Positions 34,836-46,000 of a DNA stretch of 64,000 nt are shown here, one piece after another. The notes beneath the pieces are model-generated. The model was not told where the DNA came from and ran no database searches. It saw only the letters and a list, made by a program, of their open reading frames with translations. Position 1 is the first letter of the stretch; each line of letters opens with the position of its first letter. Source of the DNA: Thalassomonas actiniarum (GTDB lineage Bacteria; Pseudomonadota; Gammaproteobacteria; Enterobacterales; Alteromonadaceae); contig NZ_CP059735.1 in the NCBI RefSeq assembly GCF_000948975.2, positions 1,426,001 through 1,490,000 on the forward strand, read 5' to 3'. The translations under genes and the position numbers were made by a program.

Positions 34836-36050
34836 ATGAAGCTTCCTATTTATTTTGATTACTCAGCCACTACTCCGGTAGATAAGCGTGTTGCAGAAAA
34901 AATGATGCAATATCTGACCACAGACGGGATTTATGGTAATCCGGCGTCACGGTCGCATAAGTTTGGCTGGCAGGCGGAAGAAGCGGTAGATATTGCCCGC
35001 AATCAGGTTGCTGATTTAATTAATGCCGATCCGCGTGAAATTGTTTTTACTTCCGGGGCAACCGAATCCAATAACCTGGCGATTAAAGGGGCGGCTAACT
35101 TCTACGGTAAAAAAGGTAAGCATATTATTACCTGTAAAACCGAGCATAAAGCCGTGTTGGACACCTGTCGTGAATTAGAGCGTCAGGGATTTGAAGTGAC
35201 TTACATTGACCCTGAAAGCAATGGCTTAATTGATTTAAACAAACTCAGTGAAGCTATGCGTGATGACACGGTTTTAGTGAGCATCATGCATGTCAACAAT
35301 GAAATCGGCGTGATCCAGGATATCGGTGAAATCGGTGAAATGTGCCGTGCCCGTAAAATCGTGTTTCATGTCGATGCCGCGCAAAGTGCCGGTAAACTGC
35401 CGATTGATCTGCAGCACCTGAAAGTGGATTTAATGTCCTTTTCAGCCCATAAAATTTATGGTCCTAAAGGTATGGGCGCCTTATATGTTCGCCGTAAACC
35501 CCGCATCCGTTTAGAAGCGCAAATGCACGGCGGCGGACACGAGCGCGGTATGCGTTCAGGTACCTTGCCAACCCATCAGATTGTCGGCATGGGTGAAGCG
35601 TTCAGAATTGCCAAGGAAGAAATGGAGCAAGACCTTGCCCATGTGACTGCGATGCGCGACCGTTTATGGAAAGGCATCAGCTCTATGGAGCAGGTCTTTA
35701 TTAACGGTGACCCCGACAAACGTTATACTGGTAATTTAAATGTCAGCTTCAACTTTGTTGAAGGTGAGTCATTAATTATGGCGTTAAAAGATTTAGCGGT
35801 TTCTTCAGGCTCAGCTTGTACCTCGGCCAGTTTAGAGCCTTCTTATGTGTTACGTGCACTGGGCTTAAACGATGAAATGGCGCATAGCTCTATTCGCTTT
35901 AGTTTTGGCCGTTTCACCACGGAAGAAGAAGTCGATTATGCCATCGAGTTGATTCAAAAATCGATTGGCCACCTGCGTGATATGTCACCGCTTTGGGAAA
36001 TGTTCAAAGACGGTATTGATTTAGATTCTATTGAATGGGCGGCTCACTAG
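34836..36050 (+). CDS. iscS: Cysteine desulfurase IscS
   Basis: A 404-residue PLP enzyme taking sulfur from cysteine to IscU and other acceptors. Start [39 protein letters not shown] lysine in [17 protein letters not shown] (about residue 206), and the catalytic-cysteine loop [19 protein letters not shown] (about 325-343). Length equals E. coli IscS (404). Second gene of the isc operon. Confidence 0.98.
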   Translation: MKLPIYFDYSATTPVDKRVAEKMMQYLTTDGIYGNPASRSHKFGWQAEEAVDIARNQVADLINADPREIVFTSGATESNNLAIKGAANFYGKKGKHIITCKTEHKAVLDTCRELERQGFEVTYIDPESNGLIDLNKLSEAMRDDTVLVSIMHVNNEIGVIQDIGEIGEMCRARKIVFHVDAAQSAGKLPIDLQHLKVDLMSFSAHKIYGPKGMGALYVRRKPRIRLEAQMHGGGHERGMRSGTLPTHQIVGMGEAFRIAKEEMEQDLAHVTAMRDRLWKGISSMEQVFINGDPDKRYTGNLNVSFNFVEGESLIMALKDLAVSSGSACTSASLEPSYVLRALGLNDEMAHSSIRFSFGRFTTEEEVDYAIELIQKSIGHLRDMSPLWEMFKDGIDLDSIEWAAH

Positions 36051-36069
36051 AGTACTCAGGAGAAATATT

Positions 36070-36453
36070 ATGGCTTATAGCGAAAAAGTAATTGATCATT
36101 ATGAAAATCCACGCAACGTAGGTTCGATGGATAAGAGCGATCCTCAGGTAGCTACCGGTATGGTGGGTGCACCTGCTTGTGGTGACGTGATGAAATTACA
36201 GTTAAAAATATCTGACAGTGGCATTATCGAAGATGCCAAGTTTAAAACTTACGGTTGTGGCTCTGCCATCGCCTCGAGCTCTTTGGTTACCGAATGGGTA
36301 AAAGGTAAATCTGTTGATGAAGCAGCGGAAATTAAAAATACCGCCATCGCCGAAGAGTTAGCCTTGCCTCCGGTAAAAATTCATTGCTCTATCCTGGCGG
36401 AAGATGCGATCAAAGCGGCACTTGAAGACTATCGTAGCAAGCACGGCGAATAA
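36070..36453 (+). CDS. iscU: Fe-S cluster assembly scaffold IscU
   Basis: A 127-residue scaffold on which IscS and ferredoxin build [2Fe-2S] and [4Fe-4S] clusters. Start [17 protein letters not shown]; Cys ligands in [23 protein letters not shown] and the [15 protein letters not shown] block that carries the HscA-recognised LPPVK motif. ATG at 36070 with AGGAG before it is the true start; the frame opens 13 codons earlier within iscS. Confidence 0.98.
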   Translation: MAYSEKVIDHYENPRNVGSMDKSDPQVATGMVGAPACGDVMKLQLKISDSGIIEDAKFKTYGCGSAIASSSLVTEWVKGKSVDEAAEIKNTAIAEELALPPVKIHCSILAEDAIKAALEDYRSKHGE

Positions 36454-36463
36454 GGCGGAAACC

Positions 36464-36787
36464 ATGTCAGTTACCATGACGCCTGCGGCGTCCGAAAGGG
36501 TAAAAAGCTTTCTGGCAAACCGGGGCAAAGGCCTGGGTCTGCGTTTGGGCATTAAAACCACCGGCTGTTCAGGCCTGGCGTATGTGCTCGAATTTGTAGA
36601 TGATCTTAATGAAGATGATCAGATGTTTACCATAGATGATGTCAATGTCATTATCGACGGCAAAAGTCTGGTTTATCTTGACGGTATTGAGCTGGATTTT
36701 GTTAAAGAAGGCTTAAATGAAGGCTTTAAATTCACCAACCCTAATGCCAAAGGCGAATGTGGTTGCGGTGAAAGCTTTAATGTTTAG
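36464..36787 (+). CDS. iscA: A-type Fe-S carrier IscA
   Basis: A 107-residue A-type carrier. [20 protein letters not shown] at the start, [16 protein letters not shown] with the first Cys ligand and GECGCGESF with the Cys-x-Cys pair. Start at 36464 after AAGGCGGAAACC. Ten bases after iscU. It passes clusters to apo-proteins, mainly [4Fe-4S] in studied systems. Confidence 0.97.
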   Translation: MSVTMTPAASERVKSFLANRGKGLGLRLGIKTTGCSGLAYVLEFVDDLNEDDQMFTIDDVNVIIDGKSLVYLDGIELDFVKEGLNEGFKFTNPNAKGECGCGESFNV

Positions 36788-36861
36788 CTAATACCAGGTT
36801 CTGCCAGCTGTGCTGTCTTGTTGAGGCGGCGCAGCTTTGTTTTATATTTGTTATATAAAGG

Positions 36862-36880
36862 CGGCTTTAAGCCGTTTTTA
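36862..36880 (+). terminator. Weak intra-operon terminator between iscA and hscB
   Basis: CGGC-TTTAA-GCCG followed by TTTTTAT. A short stem; it may reduce transcription of hscBA-fdx relative to iscRSUA rather than stop it. Confidence 0.4.
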
Positions 36881-36900
36881 TATCAATTCACGGGGTTGTT

Positions 36901-37428
36901 TTGAATTACTTTCAGCTTTTTGGCCTGGATAGCGGTTTTGAGGTCGACACGCTTAAACTCAGCGAATTATATCAGGCATTACAAAAGTCGGTTCACCCGG
37001 ATCGTTTTGCCCATGCTTCCACTCAGGAGCAGGCCATGGCGGTACAAAAATCAGCCATGATCAATGATGCCTATCAGATCTTAAAAAATCCCCTGCAACG
37101 CGCTGAATATCTGCTGAAAATACGCGGCACCGAAATGCCTTCGGAGCAGAGTTCATTTCGCGATACCGGCTTTTTAATGCAACAAATGGAACTGAGGGAA
37201 CTGATCGCCGAGGTGAAATTCTCCGATGATCCCGAAAGTGCCTATAGCGAGGCCGAGCAGACGCTTAATAGCCAATATCAGCAGTTATTTGACCAGTTAA
37301 CACAGCAGCTGGCACAAGATAATAGCGAGTCTGATACACTCGCCTGTGATAATCTGCGCAAATTAAAATTTTATCAGAAACTTCATCTTGAGCTCGAACG
37401 TCTCGAAGAGCAGATATTTGAAGATTAA
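36901..37428 (+). CDS. hscB: Co-chaperone HscB
   Basis: A 175-residue J-type co-chaperone. NYFQLFGLDSGFEVDTLKLS, then HPD in KSVHPDRFAHAS (about residues 37-39 for HPD) and KSAMINDAYQILKNPLQRAE. The C-terminal three-helix part (about 80-175) docks IscU. The start codon is TTG at 36901, preceded by GGGG; the sequence begins exactly where the family begins. It stimulates HscA ATPase and delivers IscU. Confidence 0.96.
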   Translation: MNYFQLFGLDSGFEVDTLKLSELYQALQKSVHPDRFAHASTQEQAMAVQKSAMINDAYQILKNPLQRAEYLLKIRGTEMPSEQSSFRDTGFLMQQMELRELIAEVKFSDDPESAYSEAEQTLNSQYQQLFDQLTQQLAQDNSESDTLACDNLRKLKFYQKLHLELERLEEQIFED

Positions 37429-37464
37429 ACTTTTCTTTTTCTTATAAAGGAAATCGTTCCAACC

Positions 37465-39327
37465 ATGGCCTTATTACAAATTGCTGAGCCCGGACAGAGC
37501 ACAGTACCTCATGAGCACCGACTCGCTGCCGGCATTGACTTGGGGACAACTAACTCTTTAGTTGCCAGCGTCAAAAGCGGTTTAACCGAAACTTTAGCCG
37601 ATGCAAATGGCGATGATATCCTGCCCTCTGTGGTCAGCTACCAGGCTCAGGAAATCCTGACGGGCAAGGCAGCAGAAGCTTTTGCCGTCAGCGATGCCGA
37701 AAATACTATTGTTTCGGCCAAGCGCCTGATCGGCCGTTCTTTGCAGGATATCCGGGGAAAATACCCGTCCCTGCCTTACAGCTTTAGCGGTGATGAAAAC
37801 CATCCCGATATCCAGACCCGCCAGGGCACGGTAAACCCGGTGCAGGTGTCGTCAGAAATATTAAAAACCTTGTCGCAGCGTGCAGAAAGTGCCCTGGGGG
37901 GAGAGTTAACCGGTGTGGTGATCACAGTTCCCGCCTATTTTGACGATGCCCAAAGGCAAAGCACTAAAGATGCGGCTAAGCTTGCCGGATTAAATGTCTT
38001 GCGCCTGCTAAACGAGCCAACGGCTGCTGCCGTGGCCTACGGCCTTGATAGCGGGCAGGAAGGGGTGATAGCGGTTTACGACCTTGGTGGCGGTACTTTT
38101 GATATTTCCATCTTAAGGTTAAACAAAGGGGTATTTGAAGTCCTGGCTACCGGCGGGGATTCGGCCCTGGGCGGTGATGACTTTGATGTTAGCCTGGTTG
38201 ATCACCTTATTGCTGAAGCCGGACTGGCACGTCCGCTGTCTGCTTCCATGGAACGCCAGTTATCGCAACAGGCGCGTTTTGCCAAAGAGCAGTTAAGCGC
38301 ACAGGATACGGTAGAAATCAGCCTGTCACTTGATGATGAGCACAGCTGGAATACCCAGCTGAGCAAAGCAACTTTTGAACAGCTTATTTCATCTTTGGTG
38401 GCAAAAACCTTAAGGGCTTGTAAGCGCAGCTTAAAAGATGCCGGTATCAGCGTGGATGAGGTTCATGAAGTGGTCATGGTCGGCGGCTCTACCCGGGTGC
38501 CTTTGGTGCGCAGCGAAGTGGAAAAATATTTCCAGCGTACGCCGCTCACCTCGATCGATCCCGATAAGGTGGTTGCCATGGGCGCAGCCATTCAGGCAGA
38601 CGTATTGGCGGGCAACAAACCCGACAGCGATATGTTATTGCTTGATGTTATTCCTTTGTCGCTGGGTCTTGAAACCATGGGCGGCCTGGTGGAAAAAGTG
38701 ATCCCGAGAAATACCACTATCCCGGTGGCCAAAGCGCAGGAGTTCACCACCTTTAAAGACGGACAAACGGCGATGGCCATCCATGTCTTACAAGGGGAGC
38801 GTGAACTGGTCGATGCCTGTCGTTCGCTGGCGCGTTTCGAATTAAGGGGCATACCGGCGATGACCGCGGGCGCCGCCCATATCAGGGTCACCTTTAAGGT
38901 TGATGCCGATGGCCTGTTACATGTTTCGGCGATGGAAAAATCCACCGGGGTTGAGGCCAGCATTGAAGTGAAACCTTCATTTGGTCTGGACGACAGCCAA
39001 ATTGCCAATATGATCAAAGATTCCATGAGCCATGCCAAGGAAGACATAGAGGCGCGTATGCTCAAAGAGCAGCAGGTTGAAGCCAAGCGGGTGATAGAAT
39101 CGGTGCAGTCGGCCTTGCTCGAAGACGGCAAATTGCTGAGCGATGAAGAGCGCCAGCTGATCGATGCCAATATTAAAGATTTACATGAAATCAGCCAAAA
39201 AACAGATGTTGCCGATATTGAAGCGGCAATTGAGAAATTAAATCAGAGTACCGCGACTTTTGCAGAACGCCGCATGGATGCTTCCATACGCACCGCATTA
39301 GCCGGTCATTCGGTAGACGAGGTTTAA
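37465..39327 (+). CDS. hscA: Hsp70-type chaperone HscA
   Basis: A 620-residue specialised Hsp70 that binds the LPPVK motif of IscU and promotes cluster transfer. ATPase domain: [18 protein letters not shown] (about residues 23-40), [30 protein letters not shown]. Substrate domain from about 390, with [18 protein letters not shown]. Length and composition are those of HscA rather than DnaK (no long acidic tail). Starts after AAAGGAAA. Confidence 0.97.
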   Translation: MALLQIAEPGQSTVPHEHRLAAGIDLGTTNSLVASVKSGLTETLADANGDDILPSVVSYQAQEILTGKAAEAFAVSDAENTIVSAKRLIGRSLQDIRGKYPSLPYSFSGDENHPDIQTRQGTVNPVQVSSEILKTLSQRAESALGGELTGVVITVPAYFDDAQRQSTKDAAKLAGLNVLRLLNEPTAAAVAYGLDSGQEGVIAVYDLGGGTFDISILRLNKGVFEVLATGGDSALGGDDFDVSLVDHLIAEAGLARPLSASMERQLSQQARFAKEQLSAQDTVEISLSLDDEHSWNTQLSKATFEQLISSLVAKTLRACKRSLKDAGISVDEVHEVVMVGGSTRVPLVRSEVEKYFQRTPLTSIDPDKVVAMGAAIQADVLAGNKPDSDMLLLDVIPLSLGLETMGGLVEKVIPRNTTIPVAKAQEFTTFKDGQTAMAIHVLQGERELVDACRSLARFELRGIPAMTAGAAHIRVTFKVDADGLLHVSAMEKSTGVEASIEVKPSFGLDDSQIANMIKDSMSHAKEDIEARMLKEQQVEAKRVIESVQSALLEDGKLLSDEERQLIDANIKDLHEISQKTDVADIEAAIEKLNQSTATFAERRMDASIRTALAGHSVDEV

Positions 39328-39330
39328 ATT

Positions 39331-39669
39331 ATGCCTAAGATTATTTTTCTTCCACATGAAGAATTATGCCCGGACGGAGCCGTGGTGGAAGCAAAAACGG
39401 GTGAGAGCGTATTAAACGTTGCCCTGGAAAACGATATCGGCATTGAACATGCCTGTGAGAAGGTCTGCGCCTGTACCACCTGTCATGTGATTATCCGGGA
39501 AGGTTTTGATTCTTTAGAAGAAAGCGATGAACTCGAAGATGATTTACTGGATAAGGCCTGGGGTTTGGAGCCTGAATCCCGTTTAGGCTGCCAGGCGGTT
39601 GTTGCCGACGAAGATCTGGTGGTGGAAATTCCCAAATATACCATCAATATGGTTTCTGAGAATCACTAA
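39331..39669 (+). CDS. fdx: [2Fe-2S] ferredoxin of the isc system
   Basis: A 112-residue adrenodoxin-type ferredoxin: cluster ligands in CEKVCACTTCH (three Cys) and the fourth Cys in ESRLGCQAVV. It gives electrons during cluster assembly on IscU. The gene follows hscA after 3 bp. Unlike E. coli, no iscX follows; the operon ends with a terminator. Confidence 0.97.
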   Translation: MPKIIFLPHEELCPDGAVVEAKTGESVLNVALENDIGIEHACEKVCACTTCHVIIREGFDSLEESDELEDDLLDKAWGLEPESRLGCQAVVADEDLVVEIPKYTINMVSENH

Positions 39670-39700
39670 ATTTAGTTAACTTTAGAAAGTTAGAAAATGA

Positions 39701-39738
39701 AAAGGGTAATAACAGGTTGATGTTATTACCCTTTTTTT
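39701..39738 (+). terminator. Rho-independent terminator of the isc operon
   Basis: AAAGGGTAATAACA-GGTTGA-TGTTATTACCCTTT followed by further T residues. Confidence 0.92.
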
Positions 39739-40059
39739 ATTTTGGGTGGTTTTGGCTGAAATGTCCATCGTATGTTCTCTTTGGGAAAAGATAAAAATAT
39801 ATTAAAAATCAATGAAGCATAAAGTCATTTTTTAACTAAATCTCATGTGTTTATTTTTCACTGTAAGTTCATTTTAAGACTTTATTTATTGAAATAAGCG
39901 GTCATCACTTTCCAACCGAACAGTTAAAAATTGACTTTACGCTGGAAAACCAGACATTGCTGATACTTGAAGTGAGGCCATTTAAAGCAAAGGAGCTTGG
40001 GTCAGTCAGAGGCGCAAAGAGTGGTGCTCTGCGCCTCTGTTGTCTCGAGTTAAGGTTGT
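39739..40059. other. AT-rich intergenic region at the border of the accessory block
   Basis: About 320 bp, AT-rich. A hairpin CAGAGGCGCA..TGCGCCTCTG (about 40008-40038) just after the stop codon of the large minus-strand gene may end its transcript though it lacks a T-tract. One AACAGTTAAAAAT, identical to a LytTR-like half site at 46926, occurs at about 39919 without a 21-bp partner. Confidence 0.5.
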
Positions 40060-43000
40060 TTATTCAATGGTAATGGTTACCCGCTCTGTGTAGCTGTAGT
40101 TACCTGTACTATCGAATACTTGATAACTGAAACTGTCCGTGCCTGTAGCCCCGTCACTTGCCGTGTAGGTAAACTCATTGCTGCCACTGGTTAAGCTCAC
40201 CGTGCCTTTAGCAGGCTCATCCACCAAGGAGTAGCTGTAGTTTGTATTACCCGGTAATGTGCCTGTAATTGTGTTTCCATCAGCGACTGAGGTTGCGACT
40301 TTAATGCCTCGGCTGCTTTGGGCAACCGAGCCATAGAAACGACCGTCATTGCCATTTGTGGTGCTGTCTTGAGCTTTATCAATCTGGTTAAACTGATAAT
40401 TTGCTACCAAGTTCGCTTCATTGTCTGTTACCTTGCTGTACATAGACTGCTGTATTTCACTTTGACTGCGAGCGACTTTCCATAGCCGTACATCATCCAT
40501 CTCACCCATCCAGTAATCTCTATTGGAAATATTGACACTCCATGTTCCCAGCCTTAAGTTTATTGGCGAGTTGTATGTTGTCAGACCCGAGATGGATTCA
40601 GTCGCCAGCAACTCACCGTCAACGTATAACATGGCCGTTTGACTACTGCGGTCAACCACGCCGGCTATGTGATACCAACGTTCTGTTGACATAACCACTT
40701 CGCCTGTCGCGAATACCGTGTTGGTACCGTCAGCCAAAAATAGTGTCGGCTTAAATATGCCGCTATTTTGGCTAAAACGTAATAACCAACCCAAGTTAGC
40801 GTCTGTTCCTTCTTTTTTGCTGACAATATTTCTAAAGTCGTTCAGGCTATTGGCATCGGCATAAACCCAAGCTTCAACCGTAAAGCTATCATCAAATTCA
40901 ATCGTGCTGTTACTGGTGACTTCGACATAATCACCGTTGCCATCAAATGATAATGAACGGTCTGTACTGGCAACAGAAGTTGGTGAGCCGTATAAGTCCA
41001 TATTATAGTTGCCGGCCATGTCAGTGATGCTTGCCGTATCCGAATCATCAAAATTAAAATAGAATTGCAAATTACGGTCAGATGTTGATGCGCCAAGTGC
41101 CATGCCCTGTTTGATTTCATCTGCTGTTTTGGCAATATTCCATAAACGAGTCTCGTCCATGGCCCCGGCGAAGAAATACTCTTTAAAAGTCTTATGGGCA
41201 CCGAGAATTAGGTCGCCAAGCGATTTTTCCATTGGATTAGTGCTCTGCGCTTCCATCTTGCCGTTTAAATATAAAGATAACGTTGATGTCGCTATATCAA
41301 AGGTTACCGCAACATGATTCCATGTATTAGGAATAACGGTTGATATAGTTTCGCTCGAAGACCCGCCCAAGAAACAATAAATTTTACCAGAAGTGGTCAC
41401 GCCAAAGATGGTTCGCCCAGTGCCGGAACTGTTTGATTGTTGAATCAGATGCATGTTTTCACTGCGAATTTCATCCGCCTTAAACCAAGTTTCAATGGTA
41501 AATGAGGTTTGCGAGGGATCAAAACCGGCGTTCATTGGGATCCTGGCGTATTGATTTTCGCCATCAAAACGAATGGCTTGATTAAAACCAACAGCAATTG
41601 CAGTATCCAACTGTGCTGTGTGTTCAACCAATGCCCAATCTGAACAGGCCGTTGTGCCGGTATCAATTCCATCATTTGGCACAACACAGAATCTAAGGTG
41701 TTTTCCAGCATCAGATGTCACTATGGTATATGAAGCAGCATTTTCGCCCGATATTGTCATTGTATTTGAACCGGCCGAATCATCGGCAAGTTGCCAACTC
41801 AACGAGCTGCCGTTTTCCTGGTCATCTTCATTATCACTATAAGTATATGAGCCTGTTAGGGTATATCCTACTTCTACTGTACCTTCGATACTGGCATTAG
41901 CTGCCGTTGGCGCAGTATTCGCGGGGGGCTCTACATAGGAGCCACAGGCTTCACCGGTACCATTACATAGATCAAAAGATAATTGGGTGGTGTAGGTCTG
42001 TGCTTCTAGGGGCGTGCTAATTAAACCACCCAAGGTTAAGTCTTCCAGGTTCAAATTGAATTCTGTGTCGATGAATGGTCCGAAAGAGCCTTTTTCAAAG
42101 ATTGTTCCTTGGTTGCCATACAGAATAACTTGGTTGGCGGTACAAATGGCTTCTTGTACATTATAAGAGACTTCCACTACTTTAAATGGCAACTGTATTT
42201 TTGAACTTAGTGTACTTTCATTATTAAACACAGGGTTTGCATCAACAGAAAGTGACGCGTTAATAATGCCGTCGCCATTAACATCGTGGCTGTGTTCAGG
42301 TGTAAATTCCAAGTTATCCCTTGGGTCAAAAATATACTCAGTGCCGTCTTCCAAGGTCAATGTTGCCATTGGGCTAAACTCAATGGAAAATTCTTGATAT
42401 AAATCGGCTATTGCACTGACAAAAGTATCTAATGTAGTGAAGTTCAATCGATAGAATAAGTCTTCGCCGGCAGGATAGAAATAACCTTCATTGCACTTTT
42501 CTTGAGAACCTTGCATTAATTGGAATCCTGCACCTGCATACCAGGCCTCCCAGTTTTTCCCCCAGTAGATTTCTTTATTTATCCACTCATCTTGCTCAAT
42601 TTTCGCAACCAATCGCAGTGAGTCAATATCGCTGTTCGTTTCATCTGTGTAGCACTGTTCCAGGTCATTTGCATCTTTACAGCGGACACCGGCGACAGTA
42701 ATCGATTCAGCCGTAACATCCTTGGTGTAGCTACCTTCATCAATCGTTGTTTCACCATTCCAGCTGTCCACCAAACTGGATGCAACTTTGAAATGAACAT
42801 CATTCATGCTGAGGGTGGCAGCGAGATTGAACGAAGGAGAATTAGCCACAAAGTTAGCTTCTTCATCCAATGTCATATTGGTGGAGAGTTTAACTGTATT
42901 ACCGGCCTCAACTTCATCCGGGTAGCTGACTTCCAGAGTCAGGGGAAGATCGGCATTGACCCAACCACCAGAGAGGCTTAACGTTGGAGAAAATGAAGCT

Positions 43001-46000
43001 GTGCCGGATAGCTGCAGATCAATAAGTCCAACACCGATAGCCCCCGACAGTCCCGACGTATCAATGTTAATGTTACCTAAATCCTGAGTAAAGGTGGTGC
43101 CGATATCAACGGTCTCAGCCATGGACAATGTCAACATATCGCTCACCACGTTTTCTCCCCAAATACTTGAGTCAGCTGTGACATCCATGGTTAAGATATG
43201 GCTTAATTGCGCCAAATCATTGATTTTAACAGAAATCACCGCTTCATCAGATTCACCGTAAAGGTCGGTGACGCGAACATTGAGTGTATAGCTTGAAGCC
43301 TCTTCATAGTCCAAACGGGCAACCGACTCGCTAATAGAGAGTTCGCCACTGGCAGGGTCTAGAGCAAACTTGCCGGATTCATTGCCTGAAACCAGGGTAA
43401 ATGTCACACTATCGCCAACATCATTTGCCACAGCGGTTAACGTACCAAGGGTAGAACCGCCCAAGCTATATTCACTGATAGAGAATGTTTGTGCTTCAAT
43501 TGTTGGCGGATTGTTGACAGTGATTGCCATGCCAGTTTGTATCCATAACTGCGCAGAGCCGACGCTATACAGCTGGTAAGTTACACCATCAACAACTTGG
43601 GTTGTACCAGTAAGCATCCATTGCTGATTGCTTGAATAAACCAAGTCATCGCTATCGCCCTTGATGAGTACTTGTGAATTACTGCTGACGCTTTTGTTCA
43701 AGCTCAGAATATTGGCACCTGTGCCACCAATATCAAAGACTTCAATACTGCGCACTTTTGCAGAAGCCGTCGCCAAGTTCAGGGTAATACCTGAGCCGGT
43801 CAATTGGATGGTATCGGTGCCGCCACCACCGTCGATTCTCAAAAAGTCGCTATTGCCCAATAAAATGGTATCGTTGCCTGGGCCTGAGTAAACAACTTGT
43901 GCACCATTTTTGGTGATCATATCATCACCACCGCCCGTAGCGATGTTGTCACCTTGGGCACCTGTGATATTGTCTGCACCTTGCGTGCCGTTTAAGGTAA
44001 TTTCGTCGCCATTACCCAGTAGCACATAGAGTGCGCCGGATTTATTGAGGTCATTGGCGTCAGCATCTGGCGTACCAAAAAGAATGTCTTTAATGCTATC
44101 GCCATTGATATCGCCTGCACTGGAGATCCAATGTCCCAGTCCATTGTCCGCATTCCCCGTACTATAAAAGCCTCCTTGATAGTTTACGACATCACTTAAA
44201 TAAATCGCCGAGGTATCATTTTTGCCATATACCGTATAAACACGGCCTTTTTTGGTTTCGGCGTATTGGTCACCAATAATAACGTCATCATAACCGTCAC
44301 CATTTAAATCACCAGCACCGCCAATAGCACCAAAAATACGGTCGCCTGCATCGAAAGTGACTCCAGAGGCATCATTATGAATAACAAAGCCGCCATTGCC
44401 AGCGGCAATATCCGATAAACTAATGTCTACATTTTCACTATTACCAAAAATGATATAAGCACGCGGATGTTCCCAATCCGAACAGCAACCATCATCTGGC
44501 GCAACCAAGGCAATATCATCAATACCATCACCGTTTACATCGCCAACGGCTGAGGTGGTAAATCCGGGCGCACTGTTTGTCCAATACACGGACGATGTGA
44601 GTCGCCAGCCATATGAGCCGGTTTCAGGGATGATATCAAAACCGTTGCCGTCTTCGCTGATGGTATCATAGTCGACTGCACTGCCTCCTATACGGCCATA
44701 CACTAACTTATTTACCCCGTCACTGTCTGAACTGTACGTTGGGTTGCGTTTATTAAATTGACTCTGGCTGACAATAAAATCGGTTAAACCATCGGAATTA
44801 AAATCGCCAACAGGTAAAACCTGCGTACCATACTGCCATGTATCAGTTTTAGTACGGCCACTTTGGCTAATGACAAAACCTGCATCATTATCATTACTGA
44901 TAATATCTGCAGCTTGAACCTGAGTGCCATCACGCTTGCCGTAGACAACATAAGCAATACTTTCATTGGCGTTTTTAATATTGTTCTGAGATATACCGGA
45001 TTTGGTTTTGGGTCTGGGGATTTCCCCTAAAATGATATCGGCTAAACCATCACCGTTAACATCGCCCAGTACAATTGAGCCACCGACCTGATCACGAGCA
45101 TACTTGCCGTAAATGGCAAAGCCACTTTCGTCGGAATCGAGCGCAATATCGGCCAACTCAACCGCATTGGTGTCTTTTTTCCCGAATACCACATAAGCAG
45201 TGCCTGTTTCGGTTTCACTGCCATCAGAGTAGGGGGCGCCAACGACCAAATCGGAAAGGCCATCACCATTAATATCAACGCCGCCATTGACGGCAAATCC
45301 TGCTTTATCGCCGGCACCGGCACCATTGATAACAAAGCCGTTGATACCCTGTGCTGCATCTGTAAGCTCAGCCAACACACCGGTATTGTTGCCAAATAGC
45401 ACGTAGGCCCGACCGGCATTGCCGCCGTTGGTATCATCTTGCGGGGCACCAATAATAATATCGTCGTAGCTGTCGCCATTGACATCACCGGCAGGCGCTA
45501 CAGCCCAACCTGTCCAGTCATTTGCCGTTAAACCTTTAATTGTTTGCGCATCATTGTTTAGGGAGTCTGTAATATCCTTGATATTTACCGTGACGATTGT
45601 GGTTGTAACCAAACCTTGGCCATCGGTTGTCTGCACGGTTAAAACGTATTGATGAACGCCCGATTCAAAATCCAGCAGGCTACTATTGGCAACGGATATT
45701 TCTCCATTGTCGGCATCGATAGCAAATGCGCCACTGTCGTTACCGCTGGATATGGCATAGCTGTAATTTTCTAATGGAATGGTCCAAGAGCCTGCTTCAA
45801 AGACATAATAATGAAGGTCTAAAGTACCGTGGAGTGAGGGGAGAGTGGATTCACTGTCTGCATGTAAGTAACCGGAAAAGCTGCCAGATGAGATATCGGT
45901 AAAACGGAAAGCCGCATCGGTAATTTCATTGCTGGTTTTCACTGGCTGGACAAAAACAACCGGATTGGTGTAATGGTTTAAAAGTGATATGGTGGCCGCA

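Noticed and set aside
36031..36069. Upstream start of iscU within iscS
   Set aside because: IscU begins at 36070 with a strong ribosome binding site and the conserved first residues.
39900..39945. Isolated AACAGTTAAAAAT as a LytTR site after the giant gene
   Set aside because: No second element at 21 bp; a single half site in AT-rich DNA is not evidence.
43900..44000. RTX-like repeats as sign of type I secretion
   Set aside because: Only a short stretch is present, the protein has an N-terminal signal peptide, and no type I transporter genes are nearby.
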